A stretch of DNA of 64,000 nucleotides from Zygnema cylindricum. Taxonomy: Eukaryota; Streptophyta; Zygnematophyceae; Zygnematales; Zygnemataceae. Where the stretch lies: positions 124,001-188,000 of the forward strand of contig JBBHKE010002940.1 in the NCBI GenBank assembly GCA_037447655.1. Direction: 5' to 3'. Every line of letters begins with the position of its first letter. Position 1 is the stretch's first letter. Of the stretch, positions 58,146 through 64,000 are shown piece after piece. The translations under genes were made by a program, and so were the position numbers. The notes under the pieces were generated by a model. The model saw only the letters and a list, made by a program, of their open reading frames with translations, made no database searches and was not told the origin of the DNA.

Positions 58146-58653
58146 CTCCCCTAAATCTAGTGATTTCAACAGTGTCCTATCTCCTAATTTTTCTAAGTCC
58201 TATCTCTCTCACAGACTCTATCTATTGATGTACGGAGCCAATTAGATTACTCCTCCATATATAAAAGTACAGCTACCATTGTACTTTTTGTACGGACATT
58301 GTACGACATGGCCTTAATGTCGATACATGTCATATCCGGATTTGGTGTCGTAATCTATAGAGATACCACGATCTAATGTAATTTCGCCACGTGTCATCCG
58401 ATGTGGCGATGACCACAAACCGTCAAAATCCTCCTCCGCGATCACGGCGTTAATTCCGACTGTCCGATTAAATTCACATTTAATCGGAGCTCTAATAAAT
58501 ACATGCGCAGTATTCGTTTTGGTAAAGAAATAAATGCACGGTATTGGTTTCTTATCCGTACCGTAATCTGTACTTTTACATTACTGGATCTATGTCCCTG
58601 TAAAACTATTTCAGTTAATTGAACTATCCTACGTATTAATGTTTAATAATTTA

Positions 58654-58962
58654 TCAAACCCTACACTACGTAACATTATCTCTAGATTTAACGGTTTAAA
58701 GCTACCGGCTGTCGGCTGGTTTCCGGCCGGCAGTTTGCAGGTTCAAATCCTGGAGGTGGCACATATATTTTAGTAAATATATCCTTAATTATAAATAAAC
58801 TAATATTTATATCCCGTAAACCTCTGGATAGCCTAGGTAGCCATGGCTCTAGCTTCCTCTCCAATTTCTCTGTGACTGCGACAAGTTTGAGAGTTGGAGA
58901 GAGAAGTTAGAGGTAGATTGCCTCGACTTCTTTCTATATTTCTATTCAAACCTAGAAAATAC
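58654..58962 (+). mobile_element. tRNA-like SINE family, copy 2
   Basis: Starts CAAACCCTACACTACG, B-box-like GCAGGTTCAAATCCTGG (about 58737), body GTAGCCATGGCTCTAGCT, ends CCTAGAAAATAC. Confidence 0.6.
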
Positions 58963-59255
58963 TTAAAAAGACCATTAATTTCTACATCATGTACTCCCTC
59001 CTTCATATATCCCAGTTCTTGCAACAATGACTTCACCAACATTAGTTCTTTTACAACAAAACAAGACGCCATATACTCAACCTCCATAGTAGACTGAGCA
59101 ACCACCTTTTGTTGCTTACAGCAACAACAGCAAGCACCTTCCTTCACATAAAAAACATATCCAGAAGTGCATCTTCTCATAGGTGCATCCCCATAACTGT
59201 CATCACTCGATGTGAAACTCTGTGTGCTCCATTGCCACAGAAATCGCAGATCCAA
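58963..59255 (-). pseudogene. pol: copia RNase H fragment (copia-4)
   Basis: The minus-strand frame reads SSDDSYGDAPMRRCTSGYVF, KQQKVVAQSTMEVEYMASCF, VVKELMLVKSLLQELGYMKE: the second half of copia RNase H. The usual W-S-D is shifted to S-S-D-D, and five consecutive Cys (CCCCC) replace the normal loop. The frame then drifts into repeat sequence. It is truncated at both ends. Confidence 0.82.
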
Positions 59256-59851
59256 AAGAAGCTAATCTAGATTGTGCCGACTTCAAGTTGATATAAACCC
59301 AAATGACTGACCCGTTGACAATCAGAAACCCATTATAGCTTGACCCTTGTGAAATAAGACTTTGTGTGTGCTCAGTTCCACCACAGAATGCAAAGTTAGA
59401 ATATGAGTTTTGGACACATTCACCCACTTTGACTTTCCTTTATAAATGCAACTACCTTGGAAGGAAAAAACTCTGACTGACTACACTCTTGTGTAGCTTG
59501 GACTCCCTTGAGTCCGCAACAAAAAGAATCACTGAAAATGGTCAAGTATTCTCCGGAATTCCCGTAATCCAATGTTATCACGCCACGTGTTATCTGACGT
59601 AGCAAAGACCGTTAAACGCCAAAAGTACCTTTTCCGTGATCGCGGTGCCTATCGCGGCCGTTCAATCAAAACCGGCTAAAATCCTAGCTGCTGAAATTCG
59701 ACGCGCGGTATTTGTTTCGCTATCGAAACAAATGCGCGGTATCCGTTCCGTCACCATTCCGTACTCCGTACTAAATCAAACTATATTTATGCACTAAGTA
59801 TGTATTCTCCGTTAAACGAATTAATCTACGTGTAACAATTTATATATTTAT

Positions 59852-60130
59852 CAAACCCTATATATCGTAATATGAGTCTTTGACCTAACGGTTAGAGCTA
59901 ACGGCTACGGTAAATTGACGGACGGCAGGTACCAGGATCAATTCGTGGGTCCGACAAGTACCTTTTGGTAAATCTACCTAATCCACCCCTTGTCTCCTCT
60001 AGTGAGATTAGGCAGCCATGGCTCTAGCTCCCTATCAAGCCTTCAGTGACTAAAACAAGTGTGGGGGCTTGGAGAAGGGAGTCAGGGACAGACAGCCTTT
60101 GCTCTTTTTCTATAAAGACCTAGAAAATAC
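59852..60130 (+). mobile_element. tRNA-like SINE family, copy 3
   Basis: Starts CAAACCCTATATATCG, A-box-like ACGGTTAGAGCTAACGG, body GGCAGCCATGGCTCTAGCTC, ends AGACCTAGAAAATACC. Confidence 0.6.
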
Positions 60131-60273
60131 CCAAATATCAACAATTACCAAATTACAAACACTTTTGGTACGGACGCAAACTACACCATTTTAGACATTC
60201 CTTAATTTGTGTAATTGACGTGAATTAAACCATAACTACAGTAATGATGAGGAAAAAAATGTTACGTTAACTC

Positions 60274-60586
60274 TATTGTCCTCTTCTTTAATAGGCGACA
60301 GCACCTACTCTTGGTCACAATGAACCTGTAGACTTGAACTATTTCGTCCTCCTCCTCACTAGGCCACATCACCTAGTCCTCGTCCCTATGAACCACCGAA
60401 TCTGAACTTTGACATCCTCTTTTCCTCATTAGGCGACATCACCTACTCCTCGTCACTATCGACCATCGGATGTGAAGTTTGTTGTCCTCTTCCTCAGTAG
60501 GGGATAACACCTACTCCTCGTCACTATGAACCTACGAATTTGAACTCTGTTGTGCACTTCCTCACTAAGCGACAACACGTACTCGG
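60274..60586 (+). repeat. 62-bp minisatellite, five units
   Basis: Units of the pattern TTGTCCTCTTCCTCANTAGG, CGACATCACCTACTCCTCGT, CACTATGAACC... recur five times with about 80% identity and end just before a copia fragment. Confidence 0.85.
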
Positions 60587-60603
60587 AGGATCATCAGACT
60601 TAC

Positions 60604-61451
60604 ACAGAAAGAGGCTATAGGAAATATGCTGGAGAAATTCCAGATGGAGAATGCAAACAGTTGTACCACTCCCATGGACTTGAAAGAAGTAAGTGATGGA
60701 AGTGTAGAAGGAGGAGTGATAATGTTAAACGATCAGATGAGTCCTGAAAAGAGGCAGTTTATGAAGTCTATTCCCTACAGACAGGTTGTAGGAAGTTTGA
60801 TTTACTTTATGAATTGTACTAGACCTCACATAGCTCCAGCAGTTGGAGTCCTTAGTTGGAGTCTTAATGATCCTAGAAAGAGAAACTGGGAGGCAGCCAA
60901 GAGAGTAATGAGATACTTGGTGGGAACAAGGGATCTATGGTTTCATTTAGGTGGGGAAAGCATTAACATTACCACTTAGAGTGATGATAGTTATGGGGAT
61001 GTGCGGATGAAAAGTTGCAGTTATGGGTATGTCTTTCAAGTTGAGTTTAGAGCTTGCCGTTAGAGCAGCAAGCAACAAAAAGTCGTCGCTCAATCCACTA
61101 TAAAGGTTGAATACATGGCCTCTTGTTCAACAATGAAAGAATTGATATGGGTCAATTCATTGCTTTAAGAGCTTTGATTTATGAAGAGTGTTGTACAAAG
61201 TGTGTTTTTTGATAATCATAATGCAATCGAAATTGAAACAAATCCTATGCATCACTTTAAAGTGAAACACATGGATATCAGGTTAAGCTTTATAAGGGAA
61301 AAAGACGAAAAAAACATTTTTAAATTAGATTTCAAACCAGATGGGGGAATGGTGGGGGATATGATATAAAAAGCTGCGCCTTCCCCAAAATTGTTGTTTT
61401 GTAGAGGGAAAAGTGGGTTAAAGTTAAAAAGTGACTAAGAATTAAGGGGAG
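60604..61451 (+). pseudogene. pol: copia pol 3' fragment (copia-5) with polypurine tract
   Basis: Frames in order: LTQKEAIGNMLEKFQMENAN, IPYRQVVGSLIYFMNCTRPH, NWEAAKRVMRYLVGTRDLWF, SDDSYGDVRMKS, KQQKVVAQSTIKVEYMASCS, FDNHNAIEIETNPMHHFKVK and MDIRLSFIREKDE. This is the end of copia pol. Stops replace at least four residues. AAGGGGAG at 61444-61451 is a polypurine tract followed by TGTTGAAAAATGC, the probable start of a 3' LTR at 61452. Confidence 0.86.
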
Positions 61452-62479
61452 TGTTGAAAAATGCAATTCTCAAGTTGTTAGTTTTTTAATAATTTGGATA
61501 GGAGAGAGAGAGAGTGAGGTGGAGAGCCATCATGGTTGCCTCCTTAGTAGCCAAGGTGACAAATTAAAGAAGGAGATAGAGAGAGACAAATGTAATCTCT
61601 ATCTAAAAAATTTAACTAACCTATATTTGATCTTGGGTCCTACGGAGTCTGTATTAGTCGTCGAGAAGAATCATTACAGAAATAGAGTTTGATAAGGTTT
61701 TAAACAGTTCATGAGCAAATAATACATTTAATGGCATACCAACAAACTGGTGAACATAAAAAAGAGGAGTACAACGGCCGCAAAGAACATTCTGCGCGCG
61801 GTCCAAATCGAACAGACGATATTGATTTTGAAATATGGGAGAAAGCATGCGTGAGCGCCGACATCCTTCAATGGATCTTTTGGCGACTTACACCAAAAAA
61901 CCGATGTAATGACACTTGGGAGGTCTGCATAGGTCAGCGGAGGGAGACGGGAAAATTTGATTGGCGTCGAACATAAAATATAAATCGTCCTTATGTGTTG
62001 TACATAAGTTGTTCAAACTGTATCACGGCTAGTGTACCTTCCCATGTACAAATTGTACATTAGAGTGTTCTGATTGGTAGACGGGTCACTAGATAGTGGT
62101 TGTGAGTAGGACTTTAGAACTTAGATAGCTTTCTATAACCTCTCTCACATGGAGCATCTTTATATATATTTGTTAACTTTGATCAACCACAATATTCCGC
62201 TCATGTATTTGCTGACTTTGATCAACCACAATATTCCGCTCAGTGGAGCGTTTTGAGTAATTTCTTTTGCGGCGGACTTAAAAAAGGCTTGCCTTCACTA
62301 GGTTGAAGTCGGTCAAAGGTGTTTCTTGCCTGGGTAGCTTATTTTTTTGGTCAAACCAAAATGGATTCGGGATATCCAAGAGGCTTAAGTTTACCTATGC
62401 ATTATGGGAGGCTATTAAGTCCCCATTATTTCATGATCGTGGACTTTAACACCTCTATTTCATGTTTTCTTTATGGGTT
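61452..62479 (+). other. Probable 3' LTR of copia-5 and flank
   Basis: Begins TGTTG after the polypurine tract. It has a purine-rich stretch with GGAGAGCCATCATGGTTGCC at 61500-61560, related to the SINE bodies upstream. The far LTR boundary is not determined. A 37-bp tandem duplication, with TTTGATCAACCACAATATTC in both units, lies at about 62169-62242. No gene was recognised. Confidence 0.45.
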
Positions 62480-64000
62480 TTAGTCTTACCAGGCCGTGGA
62501 GGTGGTAGCGGGGTCGGTGAAACTATCGGTGTATGTTGACAATTTTTTCCAGGTGATTGGAGGGCCTTTCACGCCGAGCACAATGATCGATTTACGAGTG
62601 TTTCTTTAACACCACACGGTAGATTTAGGATTTCAGATATTTCATCCTCTTATTGTCATGAAGTTCATTGAGGCCAAGTTGGTGATGTCTCTCGGGTGGT
62701 TTAGGCCCTCCAACTGTTTAATCATGCTCTTTGGTCTATTAAAACTGATCATGCTCCTCGGTGTGCTACAACGGATCATGCTCCTCGGTCTGCTACGATT
62801 GTCAAGATTCTTTGAGATTTGTATCCACCGGCTCCCACCCCTCCACCCCCCTCTATTCACACCTTCGAGCATTCAAAGTTTTTTCTCCTAGATAAAGACT
62901 CTCTCATTAAATCCCTTATAATTTCTCCACTTTTGTTAGTAGGAGGGGGTCCATCAGGCATTGTTTATGAGTTATTTCGCAACATTTTGCCTCCAAAGTC
63001 AAGTGCCCGAGGTTTTGATATGATTTTCGAGCCTGTTCTCTTATTGCGGGTGGCATTGTCCCCTTCGGTTTTTGTGATCTCCTCACAGCTTCCCGCCTAA
63101 TAGTGCTCACCAATCCTAGTGGGGAAAATATCCTATTCCAGTGGGCGAGGAATTGTACCGATTGGTGGCCCGTGCTATCAGCATCTAGCTCTAGCCGCCT
63201 TTCACGATTATTTCTCTCTTCATCAGTTTTAAGTAATAGTCCCGGGGGGTTCTAAAGTCGTGGTCCACGGGGTTTAAGCATTTTTGGATGTCCATCCGGA
63301 TTGGTTATTCCTCTATATCAAAGTTTCTAATGCTTTCAATACATTGGATCAGAACGCCATTTTTGTGAATCTTACGGGTGCACCTTCTCTTATTGTCCAT
63401 ATATTTTCTTTTGTCAAGGCCTTTTATTCTTTCAGCAACAATCTTTGTTTTTCCACTGATGGCGATTTGGTCCCACTTTCTTTCACGATTGGCACTCGTT
63501 ATCGCAATCATCTTAGGGAGGCTTTGATTTTCGTTTTTCTTTATTAGGCCCTCCGAGCTTCCGCGGTTGCTTTTGCTTCTTGCCTCTTCCCTTTAGTTGC
63601 GAACGATACACACACTATTGGTCCTAAGAGACCACGTTATACCGGCCCATAAACTTTTCAAATATCGTTCCACCGGACAAAATATTTCTATCCACCCATC
63701 TAAGTGTGTTTTTTTGTCCCCCGATGTTATGCCTGCTTCTTTCATCCTCCCTCCTCGTTTTTAGACTCCTCTATCAAAACACATTCGTGTGTTGGGTTGC
63801 CCGATCGGTTCGGATCCATACGTTATGTAATTTCTTCATTAGCTCTTCAGACAGATTTGTCCCATGTGGACGGCCTTCCCAACCTTTATGATCCCCAAGT
63901 GGCTTTTCCTCTTTTGACACGGTGTTTCCCCAATCTCCCCTCTTACCTTACTCACACTTCCCCTCCCACCCTTATTTTTTATTCCTCTTTTATGATCGCC
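62480..64000 (+). pseudogene. Degraded LINE (non-LTR) reverse transcriptase, runs off the right edge
   Basis: Frames in register with several stops give SGIVYELFRNILPP (63,0xx), VGKISYSSGRGIVPIGGPCY-like text, WLFLYIKVSNAFNTLDQNAI (63,300, the RT D/N-A-F block), SFTIGTRYRNHLREALIFVF (in place of the S-x-G-x-x-Q-G-D-P block) and FPLVANDTHTIGP (63,600) where active LINE RTs carry A/F-A-D-D. Then SIHPSKCVFLSPDV and KHIRVLGCPIGSDPYV follow. The order is that of non-LTR retrotransposon RTs. The catalytic DD is altered to ND and stops are present, so it is dead. Confidence 0.75.

Larger units (their letters stand above)
58360..60130 (+). repeat. Direct repeats of about 600 bp (58360-58962 and 59563-60130)
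   Basis: Both copies begin near a CGCCACGTGTYATC stretch, share a CGCGGTAT/CACGGTAT and CCGTAC-rich middle, and end in SINE copies 2 and 3. They flank a minus-strand copia RNase H fragment, so they may be LTRs of that element with the SINE-like part inside, or a segmental duplication. Identity is about 65-70% by eye. Confidence 0.5.

Noticed and set aside
61731-61976. 81-codon frame (SARGPNRTDDIDFEIWEKA)
   Set aside because: Lies in probable LTR or flank sequence, shows no domain I recognise and has no splice or neighbour support.

Overview
The window is nuclear DNA from a eukaryote with large, intron-rich genes and a heavy transposon load. A streptophyte alga of the Chara type is the best inference: it has a plant-type HEAT-repeat gene (SGR6/MROH1 family), plant-style Ty1/copia elements, a signal-peptide/SPPPP wall-protein exon, and a secreted multidomain lectin-protease. 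No bacterial features, rRNA, tRNA gene or CRISPR array were seen. The species call is inference and was not tested by any search.

Layout. (1) 287-10,200 (+): the last 15 exons (539 codons, all splice phases consistent) of a HEAT-repeat protein of the SHOOT GRAVITROPISM 6 / MROH1 family. The gene starts left of the window. Its introns carry a MITE, a hairpin, a minisatellite grown out of a splice donor and a long CT tract. (2) 10,950-16,190: non-genic, with two adjacent MITE-like elements of 615 and 616 bp flanked by TA. (3) 16,195-19,680 (+): decayed copia element. (4) 20,490-33,290: nested retroelements. These are a copia element on the minus strand (about 21.1-28.6 kb, with a duplicated pol segment around an assembly gap) and a small LTR element (30.1-32.6 kb) whose 3' LTR is split by an inverted solo LTR with a perfect 5-bp target duplication. 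(5) 33.3-38.1 kb: inverted-repeat elements, a perfect 21-bp-arm hairpin and a copia fragment.

(6) 38.3-54.5 kb (+) holds the most interesting locus. A single multi-exon gene encodes, in order, an F-type (fucose-binding) lectin domain, a PAN/Apple domain, a ricin-B-like lectin region, a papain-family (C1A) cysteine protease, two EGF domains and four LysM-like repeats ending in a Cys-rich tail. A damaged copy of the lectin-PAN module lies just upstream. Nearly all domain boundaries fall at phase-1 introns, the exon-shuffling signature best known from animal extracellular proteins. The protein is expected to act outside the cell: three kinds of glycan-binding module (fucose, galactose-type, chitin/GlcNAc-type) would bring a protease to a glycan surface.

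(7) 54.9-56.6 kb: fold-back element. (8) 57,174-57,396 (+): first exon of a secreted SPPPP protein, also ending in phase 1 and cut off by a gap. (9) 57.8-64 kb: three tRNA-like SINE copies, two copia fragments, a 62-bp minisatellite and a degraded LINE reverse transcriptase running off the right edge.
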